DNA from: an uncultured Bacteroidales bacterium | Lineage (GTDB): Bacteria > Bacteroidota > Bacteroidia > Bacteroidales > P3 | NCBI GenBank assembly: GCA_947168515.1 | Contig: CAMVMF010000011.1 | Location: 1-64,000 of the forward strand | DNA: 64,000 bases | Reading direction: 5' to 3' | In this document: positions 41,901-51,800 of the stretch, one piece after another | Layout of the letters: every line of letters begins with the position of its first letter | Position numbering within the stretch: position 1 is the first letter of the stretch | The notes under the pieces: generated by a model | Told to the model about the DNA's origin: nothing | The model's database searches: none | Seen by the model: only the letters and a program-made list of their open reading frames with translations | Position numbers and translations under genes: made by a program

Positions 41901-44900
41901 CCCGTGGGTCGGGAGCACACCAGGCGCATGATTTCGACATTGTCGATGGCGATGGGAGGTTGGTTGGTGACAGAACCGTCGTTGCGCCACACGAAGAGCA
42001 TGTGGTACACACCTGCGTTGGGGACACTGATGACGTCGCTCTGCGTCCGCCAAGTGCTGTTGAGATTGAGCTTGGTATTGCCGTCGAGCGAAATCCAGTC
42101 CGAAGGCATGGCACTAGCGCTCAGGCCAGAAGGCAGGGCGGTGCCGGCACTGAAAGATTGCGACACCGGCACCAGGGCGGCACGGAGGAAGTCGAAGGTG
42201 CTTTCGCCCTGGCACTTCCAGTCAAAAGAGTAGCCGTAATCGCCGGGAGCACTCAGCATCAGGTCCACATAGGCGTAAACTACCGAGCTGCTGGCTCCGT
42301 CATAGTTGTTGGTGGAACCGTTGGTGTTGGAAATGTAGAGGCCGTGGCCGCCGCCATTGTGGGCAGCGGTGCCAACGTACCACTTATTGGTTACTGAGCC
42401 GTTCTCCAGAATCCACAGATTATTCTGAGTCGTGTTCTCAAAGTTGCACACAAAGGGGAGTCCGACGTATGAGTTGGCAGTGCGATAGGAGGCAACGACA
42501 ACACCGCCAATGCCACTGGCGCAGTCGGGTGACACATACACGTCATACAGTGTGTTGGCGGTCAGGCCAGTGATGGTGTAGGGCAGCGATGTAACCGAAA
42601 CGGTAGTACCCGCACTGGAGCCTGGGGTGAATCCGGCAGGGCCATACTCCAACGTCCACGAAGTGGCAGTGCCCATCTCGGTCCATGTAAGCGTCAGGTA
42701 ATTGGAGTCGATGGCCGTGAGCGTGAGGTTGTCGATAGACGGACAATCGGGCGCATACTCCACGGTCAGGTCGTCGAGGTAGGGATAGCTGTATTCGCCG
42801 CTGGGCGACATGATGGCTATGCGGGCGCCGGGGGTGGTGTCCACATAGTTGGCAAAGGAAACCGTGAACTCTTCCCACGCAGAGAGAGCCGAGTTCTGCA
42901 CCGTGTCGATGGGGACGAAGGTGCTCTCGTCGTTCTCATTGGTGATCACACCCACGATGAGGCGGTGGTTGTAGGAGGTGTTGGTCTTATACAGCCAGAA
43001 ACGCACCTGCAGGGAGTCGATGGTAGGCTCAAAATCGGGCAGCACCATATAACTCCATGTGGTACTGGTAGAATACATATACAAGGCCTTGCTGCCACCA
43101 GGGTTGTGGTTGTAGCTGGTGGAGGCGTAGGGGTAGCTGGTGGAGTAGTTGGTCTTTTTATACCAGCATTGGGGCAACGGGTCGGCAGTAGAGCTGGACC
43201 AGGTGTCGAAGCCCTCAGTGAAAGGCACGGAGGCAGGCAGACAGGAAGTGTGGAAGGAGGTGTAGGCCGTACCGCCTATGCCATCAGCACAGTCGGTGGT
43301 GACATACACGTCGTAATTGGTGTTGGGGGTCAGGCCGACGAGGTTGACTATAGTGTCATAGGCATAGATGGTGTCGCCAGCACCGTCAGCAAAGCCGGAA
43401 GGTCCCATCACCAGGGTCCAGCTGGTGGCATCGCCCTGCTCTTCCCACTTGATGTCGGCGGAGTAGCCGGTAATATTGATGGCAGCCAGATTGTCGACAG
43501 GCGGACAGTCCGGTATGTACTCCACCGTCAGGTCGTCGAGGTAGGGATAGCTGTATTCACCGTTGGGCGACATGATGGCTATGCGGGCGCCGGGGATGGT
43601 GTCCACATAGTTGGCGAATGAAACCGTGAACTCTTCCCACGTAGAGAGAGCCGAGTTCTGCACCGTGTCGATGGGGATGAAGGTGTTCTCGTTGTTTTCG
43701 GCGGTGATCACACCCACATAGAGGCGGTGGTTGTAGGAGGTGTTGGTCTTATACAGCCAGAAACGCACCTGCAGCGAGTCCAACGAGGGCTCGAAATCGG
43801 GCAGCACCATATAACTCCATGTGGTACTGGTAGAATACATATACAAGGCCTTGCTGCCACCAGGGTTGTGGTTGTAGCTGGTGGAGGCGTAGGGGTAGCT
43901 GGTGGAGTAGTTGGTCTTTTTATACCAGCATTGGGGCAACGGGTCGACAGTAGAGCTGGACCAGGTGTCGAAGCCCTCGCTGAAAGGCACAGGATAGGCC
44001 CCACAGCTGGTGTGGAAGGTGATGTAGGCCGTACCGGCAACGCCGCTGGGACAGTCGGGGATGACATACAGGTCATAGTTGGTGTTGGGGGTCAGGCCGA
44101 CGAGGTTGACTATGGTGTCGTAGACATAGGTGGTGGTGCCAGTGCCGAGGGTGAAACCGGCAGGTCCCAGCTCTACGGTCCAGCTGGTGGCATCGCCTAT
44201 CTCCTCCCAAGCGATGTCGGCGGTGGTACCGGTGATACTGACAATTTCCAAATTGTCAACAGCCGGGCAGTCGGGTATGTACTCCACCGTCAGTTCGTCG
44301 AGGTAGGGATAGCTGTATTCGCCGTCGGGCGACATGATGGCTATGCGGGCGCCGCTAATGGTGTCCACATAGCGGTCCATCGGTATGGTGAACTCCTCCC
44401 ACGTGGAGGTGGTAGAGTTTTGCACCGTGTCCACGGGGACGAAGGTGGTCTCGTCGTTCTCATCGGTGATTACGCCCACGATGAGGCGGTGGTTGTAGGT
44501 GGAGTTGGACTTATACAGCCAGAAACGCACCTGCAGCGAGTCGATAGTAGGTATAAATTCGGGCAGCACCATATAGCTCCATGTGGTATTGGAAGAATAC
44601 ATATACATGGCTTTGCTGCCGCCGGCATTGTGGTTGTAGCTGGTGGAGGCATAAGGATAGTTGGTAGAATAGTTGGTCTTTTTATACCAGCAGTCGGGCA
44701 GCGGGTCGGCAGTAGCGGTGGACCAAGTGTCGAACCCCTCGTGGAAAGGCACGGGCGTACCTCCACAATGGGTACGGAAAGTGATTTGGGCGGCTATATT
44801 GGTGTCGGAGCAGAGCGACATCACACGCACCACATAGTTACTGTTGGCCTGGAGGCCGGTGATGGTGTAATCGGTAGCGGTGACCGCCATGGCAGCATTG

Positions 44901-47356
44901 GTCCAGGCGGTGTCCGTAGACAAACGATAGTCCACATCCCAGGTGGTCTCCTGATAGCCCGGAATCCAAGAGATGGAAACATCATTGGCATGGATGCTGT
45001 CGATAGCAATGCTGGGAGCGGCACAGTCAACCGTCTGCAGACAGGTGCCGCCGCCGTTGCCGCCAGTGGTCAGGCGCATATTGGTGCGCCAGTAGGAGTC
45101 CGAGGCCGTGGCCGCGGCCATATCGGCTAGAGTGTAGGGCGCATTGGCGCGGTAGACGCGGTGAGTCATGGAACTCGAAGTTTGCTGGTAGCGGAAGAGG
45201 GCATTCGGCTCCAGCGCACCGCTGTTCTTCACAATGGCCACCATGATGTTGCTGGTGCCGTTGTAGGCGAAGGTACCCCGGTTGAACTCGAAGTGGTTCC
45301 ACCCGTTAGTGGTGCAAATGATGGGACCCTCATATACCAACTGCAGGTCGGCCACAGGGGCAAAGGCGGTGCAGGTGGCCATGGTGGTATGGCACATATA
45401 AATGGAGCAGTTGACGGTGGACGTCATGGGCGAAGAACTGCCATAGTCGAAGTCGATGCCGCTGAAATAGACGGCACCACTGTTCACCTCGGAGGCCAAA
45501 ATCAGGTGGTTGCAGTAGGAGTAGTTGTATTCGCCGTTGACCGGCATCACGTTGTTGGTGCTGGTGCCGGGGGTGCCGACAGCGTAGGTTTCTGCCGGGC
45601 TGGAGCCGCCTCCCCCGCTGGTGGTGTCCCACTCCAGGCAGGGCAGCGCGGCAGTGCTGAAGACCCTGGTGAGGGGCTGGCCAAAGCCACCGTCGCCGCA
45701 GTTGGGCGTTACGGTGACGGTGTAAGAGGTGTCGGGGTCAAGACCGTTGAGTATGTAACTGAGGCTGTTGGTTGTCACCGTGGTGGGCGTGCCAAGCGTG
45801 TCATCGGTATAGCGATAGCTCAGCTCGAAATAGTCGGGAGCAAAGCCCAATTGGTCGGAGTAGTCCCAAGAGACGCGTGCTGCACCCACAGTGGCAGCCA
45901 CATTAAGCTCGGTCATCCGGGGGCAGGTGGGAGCAAGTTCGAGGGTGACATCATCCAAGTACACATACCACGAACTAGCGGGACGGAGGGCACGGATGGC
46001 CACGTAGCAGCCCGTGTCGGCGTAGGTGCCCAGGGGCACTTCGTACTCGGCGTAGACAGCGGAGTTGCCCACATTGACCGTGGACACCAGCTCAAAGGTA
46101 CTGTTGTCGTTGGGATTGGTCAGCACACCCACCTGCAAGACGGGGCTGTAGCTGGTGGAAGAGGCCCGGGCCCAGAAACGCACCTGCAGGGTGCGGATGG
46201 GGTTGTAGTTGGTGTCGACACCCGGCATCACTATCGTCTGGTAGTCGCCATAGGTGCCAGTGGTGGTAGTGTTGTACCAATAGAGGCCTTTGTTGCCGCC
46301 AGGGGTGTGGTTATATGTAGAAGAAGAACTGACGTAGGGGTAACCACCTGAGGAGGTGCCGTTGTTTAGGCGGGTCCAACAGTAGGCAAAGGGGCTGCCA
46401 GTAGTGCTGCTGCCCGTGGGGGAATCCTCGAAGTCCTCAAAGAAAGGCAACGAATCTAAAAAGGTGCAGGGCGTGCGGAAACTCGACGAGAGCCACATGC
46501 TGGTGTCGCCAGCATCGCACAGCGACGCCACACGCACATTGTAGGCCGTGTTGGCGGCGCGACCCACGACACTGTACATAGTGTCGTACACCACCGAGGA
46601 GTCGATGGCCGCTCCGGCGGAATCGACATACACCAGCCAGCTGCTGGCGGTGCCAGCCTCCGTCCAAGAGACATCAAACGAGTGAGGCAATACATTGGCA
46701 AACTGCAGGTTGCTCGGACGCGGACAGGTGGGCTGCTCGAAAATAATGTTGTCGATGGCACCCGGAGGGGTGGTACCGCCGCTGGCATCGTTGGCCCAGG
46801 CAAAAACCAAACGGTAGGTGCCGGGGGCCAACACGGTGAATTCCTCAAAGTGGTTCTGCCAATTGGACTGCAAGTTCAACCTGTTGGCCCCGCTGAGACT
46901 GATAAAGCCCGACGGGAGAGAGGCCGTACTCCAGGTGTTGGTACTAGTGCCGCCCGTAGGGTCGGTACCAGGATTTGGGGTGAAGGTAGACGGGGCCAGG
47001 AATACTCTGATGTAGTCCCAGCTGCTCTCGCCATAGCACTTCCAGTCGTAGCTGATGGCATAGCCGCCGGCACTGAGGGTGAATTCCTTGTAGGCATACG
47101 CAAACGTCACCGTAGAAACGGTGTAGGCGTTTGACGTGCCACCGTTGTTGGAGATGTAAAGGCTCTTGGAGCCTCCGTTGCTTGTGGCGGAGCCGATGAA
47201 CCACTGGTTGGTCTGGCTGCCGTTCGCAAACACCCATCCCGCGGTGTCGCTGTCGCTCTCGAAGTCGCACGAGAAGCTAAACGACTGACCTTGAGTTGCC
47301 CACGGCACAGCCAGCATGGCGGCCAAGAGCAATAGTCTTAGTAGATGTTTAAACAT
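38981..47356 (-). CDS. Giant modular T9SS type A surface protein (paralog A)
   Basis: 2791 aa; signal peptide; repeated choice-of-anchor J/FN3 modules; T9SS type A C-terminus. Confidence 0.85.
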   Translation of the reverse strand: MFKHLLRLLLLAAMLAVPWATQGQSFSFSCDFESDSDTAGWVFANGSQTNQWFIGSATSNGGSKSLYISNNGGTSNAYTVSTVTFAYAYKEFTLSAGGYAISYDWKCYGESSWDYIRVFLAPSTFTPNPGTDPTGGTSTNTWSTASLPSGFISLSGANRLNLQSNWQNHFEEFTVLAPGTYRLVFAWANDASGGTTPPGAIDNIIFEQPTCPRPSNLQFANVLPHSFDVSWTEAGTASSWLVYVDSAGAAIDSSVVYDTMYSVVGRAANTAYNVRVASLCDAGDTSMWLSSSFRTPCTFLDSLPFFEDFEDSPTGSSTTGSPFAYCWTRLNNGTSSGGYPYVSSSSTYNHTPGGNKGLYWYNTTTTGTYGDYQTIVMPGVDTNYNPIRTLQVRFWARASSTSYSPVLQVGVLTNPNDNSTFELVSTVNVGNSAVYAEYEVPLGTYADTGCYVAIRALRPASSWYVYLDDVTLELAPTCPRMTELNVAATVGAARVSWDYSDQLGFAPDYFELSYRYTDDTLGTPTTVTTNSLSYILNGLDPDTSYTVTVTPNCGDGGFGQPLTRVFSTAALPCLEWDTTSGGGGSSPAETYAVGTPGTSTNNVMPVNGEYNYSYCNHLILASEVNSGAVYFSGIDFDYGSSSPMTSTVNCSIYMCHTTMATCTAFAPVADLQLVYEGPIICTTNGWNHFEFNRGTFAYNGTSNIMVAIVKNSGALEPNALFRYQQTSSSMTHRVYRANAPYTLADMAAATASDSYWRTNMRLTTGGNGGGTCLQTVDCAAPSIAIDSIHANDVSISWIPGYQETTWDVDYRLSTDTAWTNAAMAVTATDYTITGLQANSNYVVRVMSLCSDTNIAAQITFRTHCGGTPVPFHEGFDTWSTATADPLPDCWYKKTNYSTNYPYASTSYNHNAGGSKAMYMYSSNTTWSYMVLPEFIPTIDSLQVRFWLYKSNSTYNHRLIVGVITDENDETTFVPVDTVQNSTTSTWEEFTIPMDRYVDTISGARIAIMSPDGEYSYPYLDELTVEYIPDCPAVDNLEIVSITGTTADIAWEEIGDATSWTVELGPAGFTLGTGTTTYVYDTIVNLVGLTPNTNYDLYVIPDCPSGVAGTAYITFHTSCGAYPVPFSEGFDTWSSSTVDPLPQCWYKKTNYSTSYPYASTSYNHNPGGSKALYMYSTSTTWSYMVLPDFEPSLDSLQVRFWLYKTNTSYNHRLYVGVITAENNENTFIPIDTVQNSALSTWEEFTVSFANYVDTIPGARIAIMSPNGEYSYPYLDDLTVEYIPDCPPVDNLAAINITGYSADIKWEEQGDATSWTLVMGPSGFADGAGDTIYAYDTIVNLVGLTPNTNYDVYVTTDCADGIGGTAYTSFHTSCLPASVPFTEGFDTWSSSTADPLPQCWYKKTNYSTSYPYASTSYNHNPGGSKALYMYSTSTTWSYMVLPDFEPTIDSLQVRFWLYKTNTSYNHRLIVGVITNENDESTFVPIDTVQNSALSAWEEFTVSFANYVDTTPGARIAIMSPSGEYSYPYLDDLTVEYAPDCPSIDNLTLTAIDSNYLTLTWTEMGTATSWTLEYGPAGFTPGSSAGTTVSVTSLPYTITGLTANTLYDVYVSPDCASGIGGVVVASYRTANSYVGLPFVCNFENTTQNNLWILENGSVTNKWYVGTAAHNGGGHGLYISNTNGSTNNYDGASSSVVYAYVDLMLSAPGDYGYSFDWKCQGESTFDFLRAALVPVSQSFSAGTALPSGLSASAMPSDWISLDGNTKLNLNSTWRTQSDVISVPNAGVYHMLFVWRNDGSVTNQPPIAIDNVEIMRLVCSRPTGLTISNLTQTSADFEWHEAGNATEWQYQLGSDSIYTVYDTTASITGLSPNTTYTFKVRSVCDDSNSSFWLTYNFRTPCGYITLPYTEDFESYSTGSSSTGSAFVNCWYRLNNGTSYGGYPYVSSSSSYNHTPSGTKGLYWYNTTTMGTYGDYQCVVLPPVDSTISASTLQLSFWAKASSSSYVPIFKIGVMTDPNDITSFVGVDTVTITGTTWQNVEVPLALYAGTGQYVAVKADRPSSSWYAYVDDFTLDYIPTCIAPRDVHATAATTSTITIDWTDITSAYEWQIEYGPQGYTRGSAAGTAMTVTAHPVMLTGLDTLTNYDVYVRPICSVGDTARWYYPTPMITAMCDNTMTVDIGSTSSATTTYYAPLNNYYNYTLTETIIDSAEIGGPMDIEYIGYYYDYSSPSTLKTNCTIYFQPTTLSTFASTSSAVALDSSAVRVYTGSLNCQEGWNFFRLDTVYSYNGLSNLMIIVDDNSGDYDGSSYVFKTSPCSGSKTLYYYSDDDDPSPTSPSSFDDLMDIASWRPVTQLVSCSGTFCTVPIITSETHDYHSATITWNGTGSNYEVNIKETSAINWPSTDIAVTGTTYTFTGLNPETAYTFRVRQDCTADSNDYSEWYEGSFVTDSLPCLSPDSLVVSDLTNVQGTFSWTVRGNESVWDIHVWNTGGLDSVYRVTTNPATVGGFTAGVTYNAAIRPICGVELIEGDYGDTIRFTTATCPDVTGLTSSNVTESSVTLSWTADPMAESWQIEYGFAGFAQGTGTSVTTNVNTYVVTGLEDESSYDFYVRAICGTDWNSEGWAHVSATTPAASDPTYTVTVNVNDAAMGSATGGGTFRAGQSCTVTATPNSGYHFVSWSNGVTDNPYTFTVVANITLTATFAADGTEGIEDVAGDALCTIYPNPTSDVTTISVSGVNGKVRIAVVDINGRTVATETLECNADCEKTMDVANLAQGAYFVKITGERVNLVKKLVVR
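42740..44760 (-). repeat. Three tandem ~762-bp (254-aa) modules inside paralog A
   Basis: P[VI]PF.EGFDTWSS.T.DPLP.CWYKKTNYST.YPYASTSYNHN.GGSKA.YMYS repeated; matching positions about 762 bp apart. Confidence 0.85.
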
Positions 47357-47443
47357 AACAATTTAGTATTTAATTAATAAAAGATATATGAATGATTTTT
47401 GAAGCCATCCTTATAAATTATCAAGTACCCAATGTTTATATTT

Positions 47444-47615
47444 GGCTCTAGTTTAATATAAGACTGATTTTTTACAGCCTCGAAGAGGCTGAATCTCAGT
47501 AACACCGTACAAGCGTAGCGCAGTGCGGTGACGGAATAAACTCACTCCTAGCGTCCCGAAGGGACGCGACATTGAGACCGTTTGGCAAAAATTAGTCATA
47601 TGTTGTACTAGAGCG
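47444..47615 (+). mobile_element. MITE-like element copy B (172 bp)
   Basis: one mismatch to copy A by eye; perfect 8-bp TSD TTATATTT at 47436-47443 and 47616-47623. Confidence 0.85.
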
Positions 47616-48139
47616 TTATATTTTCAGTTACATACAATCCATAAAACCATCAAACCGAACCTCCGTAAAGGCACACCAAAAATAAAAAAAAAAATTCATC
47701 CGACCCTATATTTCGCAGAAAATTAACATATATATTTGCACTTTTAATTCCTGTGTATCTTTTTTACATTCATACAAATACGCACAACCCAAGCCTCCCC
47801 TGCCCCTCTCCAACCCATCACTTCTCCTTTACCCTACCCCACCTGCATGGGCTGGCAAACATTGCTGCCACAGCATTCCTGCCCCCAACAGCCGAGACAA
47901 AAAAGCAAAAAAAGCCATCTACCTCAGTTCAACACTATGCAGCGCTTTTACACCACAACCCCATCGGCACTTTCTGCGGAACAGTTCAGCCACACCCCAA
48001 CGCCATCCTGTGGCCCAAACCAGTGTAAAAACATCAGGCAACCACAAAAAAACACCCCGAAAGGCACACACACCACCAGACATACACGCAACCTACAGAA
48101 AACAAACAAGATACCACACTACATCACCTAGCCCCTCCC

Positions 48140-48300
48140 CTAGAGACCTCCATAACGTAGTGCAGAAAGCAGCCCCTAGCAGTTGCTCCGCTGCCCAACA
48201 GCGGGTGAAGAAGGCCTCCAGTGGAGGGCTTCGATAACGAAGTGGAGAAAGCAACCCTCCGCGGTTGCTCCGCTGTCAAACAGCGGTCCGCGGATTCGAA
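48140..48300. repeat. Degenerate tandem hairpin-rich repeats including a free-standing GAAGAA...CCAGTGG...TTCGATAACGAAGTGGAGAA module (48207-48250)
   Basis: ccgctgcccaacagcgg / ccgctgtcaaacagcgg and gcagaaagcagcccc / ggagaaagcaaccct repeated with substitutions. Confidence 0.7.
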
Positions 48301-48398
48301 CATGGCGTAAGCGAGAGTCCGAAAATTTATTTTCGAGACCGAGCCATAGCCATGTCAGCCTCCGCTAACATGGCGCAAGCGAGAGTCCGATAATTTAT
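48301..48398. repeat. Palindromic repeat 2 (catggcg[t/c]aagcgagagtccga[a/t]aatttat...tttcgagaccgagcca[t/a]agccatgtcagcctc), second copy interrupted by MITE C
   Basis: copy 1 48301-48360; copy 2 starts at 48368 and resumes at 48623. Confidence 0.7.
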
Positions 48399-48622
48399 GG
48401 CTCTAGTTTAATATAAGACTGATTTTTTACAGCCTCGAAGAGGCTGAATCTCAGTAACACCGTACAAGCGTAGCGCAGTGCGGTGACGGAATAAACTCAC
48501 TCCTAGCGTCCCGAAGATGAAGAAGAGCCAGTGGCTCTTCGATAACGAAGTACAACGAAGTGGAGAAAAAAAACGACATTGAGACCGTTTGGCAAAAATC
48601 AGTCATATGTTGTACTAGAGCG
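48399..48622 (+). mobile_element. MITE-like element copy C (224 bp, one hairpin module inserted)
   Basis: same ends as A/B; 57-bp segment 48517-48573 replaces the 5-bp GGACG. Confidence 0.75.
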
Positions 48623-48800
48623 ATTAATTTTCGAGACCGAGCCAAAGCCATGTCAGCCTCTGCAAACATGGCGGACATCAAACAAAAGAAAACTTCATCG
48701 TACGAACTTACAATGGAAAGGGTATGTCTGTCTTGTCCATCTGCATTTCTCGAATTGTGAAAAAGGTCTCCGGCGACTTTTGGCAGGAAACGATTAAAAG

Positions 48801-48836
48801 AAGGCGGGTCGCCCCGCAATCGGGGCAACCCGCCTT
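48801..48836 (-). terminator. Terminator of giant gene 3
   Basis: AAGGCGGGTcGCCCCGcaatCGGGGCaACCCGCCTT. Confidence 0.8.
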
Positions 48837-48899
48837 TGATATGTAGACTGACAATTATTAATACTACATTATTAATTCTCAATCATGCTTGCTGCACGA

Positions 48900-51800
48900 C
48901 TAGCGCACAACAAGTTTCTTCACCATATTGACATTGTCGCCAGTGATCTTGACGAAGTAAGCACCCTGGGCCAGGTTGGCAACATCCATGGTCTTCTGGC
49001 AGTCGCTGCTGCACTCGAGGGTCTCGGTGGCCACAGTGCGACCGTTGATGTCGACCACGGCAATGCGTACCTTGCCATTAACACCACTGACGCTGATGGT
49101 GGTGACGTCGCTGGTGGGGTTGGGGTAGATGGTGCAGACGGCGTCGCCAGCCACCTCCTCGATGCCCTCGGTGCTGTCGGCAGCAAAGGTGGCGGTGAGG
49201 GTGATGTTGGCAACCACGGTGAAGGTGTAGGGATTATCCGTCACGCCGTTGCTCCAGCTGACGAAGTGGTAGCCGCTGTTGGGCGTGGCCGTAACGGTGC
49301 AGCTCTGGCCGGCGCGGAAGGAGCCGCCGCCGGTGGCAGAGCCCATGGCAGCGTCGTTGACAGTGACGGTGACGGTGTAGGTAGGATCGGAGGCAGCCGG
49401 GGTGGTGGCAGAGACGTGTGCCCAGCCCTCGCTGTTCCAGTCGGTGCCACAGATGGCACGGACGTAGAAGTCGTAGGAGCTCTCGTCTTCGAGACCGGTG
49501 ACCACGTAGGTGTTGACGTTGGTGGTGACACTGGTGCCGGTGCCCTGGGCAAAGCCGGCGAAACCGTACTCAATCTGCCAGCTCTCGGCCATGGGGTCGG
49601 CGGTCCAGTTCAGCGTCACGCTGCTTTCGGTGACATTGCTGGAGGTAAGCCCGGTGACATCGGGGCAGGTGGCAGTGGTGAAATGGATGGTGTCGCCATA
49701 GTCGCCTTCAAATTCATCGACACCGCAGATGGGACGGATGGCAGCGTTGTAGGTGACGCCGGCAGTGAAACCACCCACAGTGGCAGGATTGGTGGTGACG
49801 CGGTAGACGGAGTCGAGACCGCCAGTGTTCCACACATGGATGTCCCACCCGGTTTCATTGCCGCGGACTGTCCAACTGAAGGTACCCTGGACGTTGGTCA
49901 AGTCGCTGACCACCAGGCTGTCGGGAGTCAAGCAGGGCAGGCTGTCGGTAACGAAGGAGCCTTCGTACCATTGGCTGTAATCGTTGCTGTCGGCCGTGCA
50001 GTCCTGACGCACGCGGAAGGTGTAGGCGGTCTCGGGATTCAGGCCGGTGAAGGTGTAGGTAGTACCCGTCACGGCGATGTCGGTGGTAGGCCAGTTGATA
50101 GCGGAGGTTTCTTTGATGTTCACCTCATAGTTGCTGCCAGTGCCGTTCCAAGTGATGGTGGCAGAATGGTAGTCGTGGGTCTCGGAGGTGACGATGGGCG
50201 CGGGGCAGGAGACTCCCGAGCAGGAGAGCAACTGGGTAACGGTACGCCAAGAGACCGTACCCGTAGTACCCGAGAAGCCCGAGGGGTTCGTCACATCGGG
50301 ATCGTAAGTGTCGGAGTAGTAGTAGAGGGTCTTGTTGCCGGAGCAGGGCTCGGTCTTGAAGACGTATGAACTACCGTCATAGGCATTTGAGTTATCGTCG
50401 ACGATAATCAACAGGTTGGTGAGGCCGTCGTAGCTGTAAACCGTGTCGAGAAGGAAGAAATTCCATCCCTGCTGGCAGTTGAGGGCGCCAGTATACACCT
50501 TCACGGCAGAGGAATCAAGAGCCACGACACTGGAGCTACTGGCAAAGGTGCTCAGCGTAGTGGGCTGGAAGTAGATGGTGCAGTTGGTCTTGTCCGTCGA
50601 GGGGGAGCTGTAATCATAGTAGTAGGCTATGTATTCGATGTCCATCGGGCCACCGATTTCGGCACTGTCGATGATGGTCTCGGTGAGGGTGTAACGGTAG
50701 TAGTTGTTCACGGGTGATATGTAAGAGGTGCCCGTGGAACCAGCAGAACCGATTGCCACAATTTGCGAGTTGTCGCACATGACGGTGTTTAGTGTGGCAG
50801 GATAATACCAGCGGGCACTGTCGCCCACACTGCAGATAGGACGCACATATACGTCATAGTTGGTCAACGTGTCCAAACCAGTAAGCATCACAGGGTGAGC
50901 GGTCACTGTCATGCCGGTGCCGGCGGCAGACCCGCGGGTGTAGCCCTGCGGACCATACTCTATCTGCCACTCGTAGGCGGGGGTGATGTCCGTCCAGTCG
51001 ATGGTGATGGTGCTGGTGGAAGCAGCAGTAGCGTGTACATCGTGGGGCGAGATGCAGGTGGGTATGTAGTCGAGGGTGAAGTCGTCCACGTAGGCATACC
51101 AAGAACTAGAGGGCCGGTCGGCCTTGACGGCCACACAATGGCCGGTGCCAGTGTACGGTGTAAGATTCACCTCGACATGCTGCCAATTGGTACTGACGAT
51201 AGTCACAGTGTCTACACCCACAAAGGTGGTAACGTCGTTGGGGTCGGTCAACACACCAATTTGGAAGACGGGGGTGTACGAGGCCGAAGAAGCCTTGGCC
51301 CAGAAGCTCAACTGCAGGGTGCTGACGCTGATGGTGGAATCCACCGGAGGCAGCACGACGCACTGGTAGTCGCCGTAGGTGCCCATAGTGGTGGTGTTGT
51401 ACCAGTAGAGTCCTTTGGTACCACTCGGGGTGTGGTTGTAGCTGGAGCTGCTGCTGACGTAGGGGTAACCGCCATAGCTGGTGCCGTTGTTCAGGAGGTA
51501 CCAGCAGTCGACAAAAGCACTGCCCGTGGTGCTGCTGCCCGTGGAGGATGACTCGAAGTCCTCGGTGAAAGGCAGCGTGATGCTCCCACACAGCGTGCGG
51601 AAGGTATAGGTCAACCAGAAACTGTTGTTGGTGTCGTCGCAGACCGAGCGCACCTTGATGGTGTAAACAGTGTTGGGGCTTAGGCCTGTGATGGTGGCGT
51701 TGGTGTCGTAGACGGTGTATATCGAATCGGAACCCAGCTGGTACTGCCAGGTGGTGGCACTGCCCGCCTCCTCCCAACTGAATTCGGCAGTGGTCTGCGT

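Noticed and set aside
47753-48131. Overlapping 91-94 aa + strand ORFs
   Set aside because: Low-complexity P/T/H/K-rich, overlapping in different frames, no ribosome site or domain; likely non-coding gap
48399-48622. MITE C as a complete IS element
   Set aside because: Too short and no transposase-like ORF; at most a non-autonomous element
48451-48882. 143-aa ORF, and its relative at 57222..57416 (MTDFCQTVSMSFFF...)
   Set aside because: Both lie on MITE copies C/D; the shared peptide comes from the element's hairpin sequence, and copies A/B without the module do not preserve it
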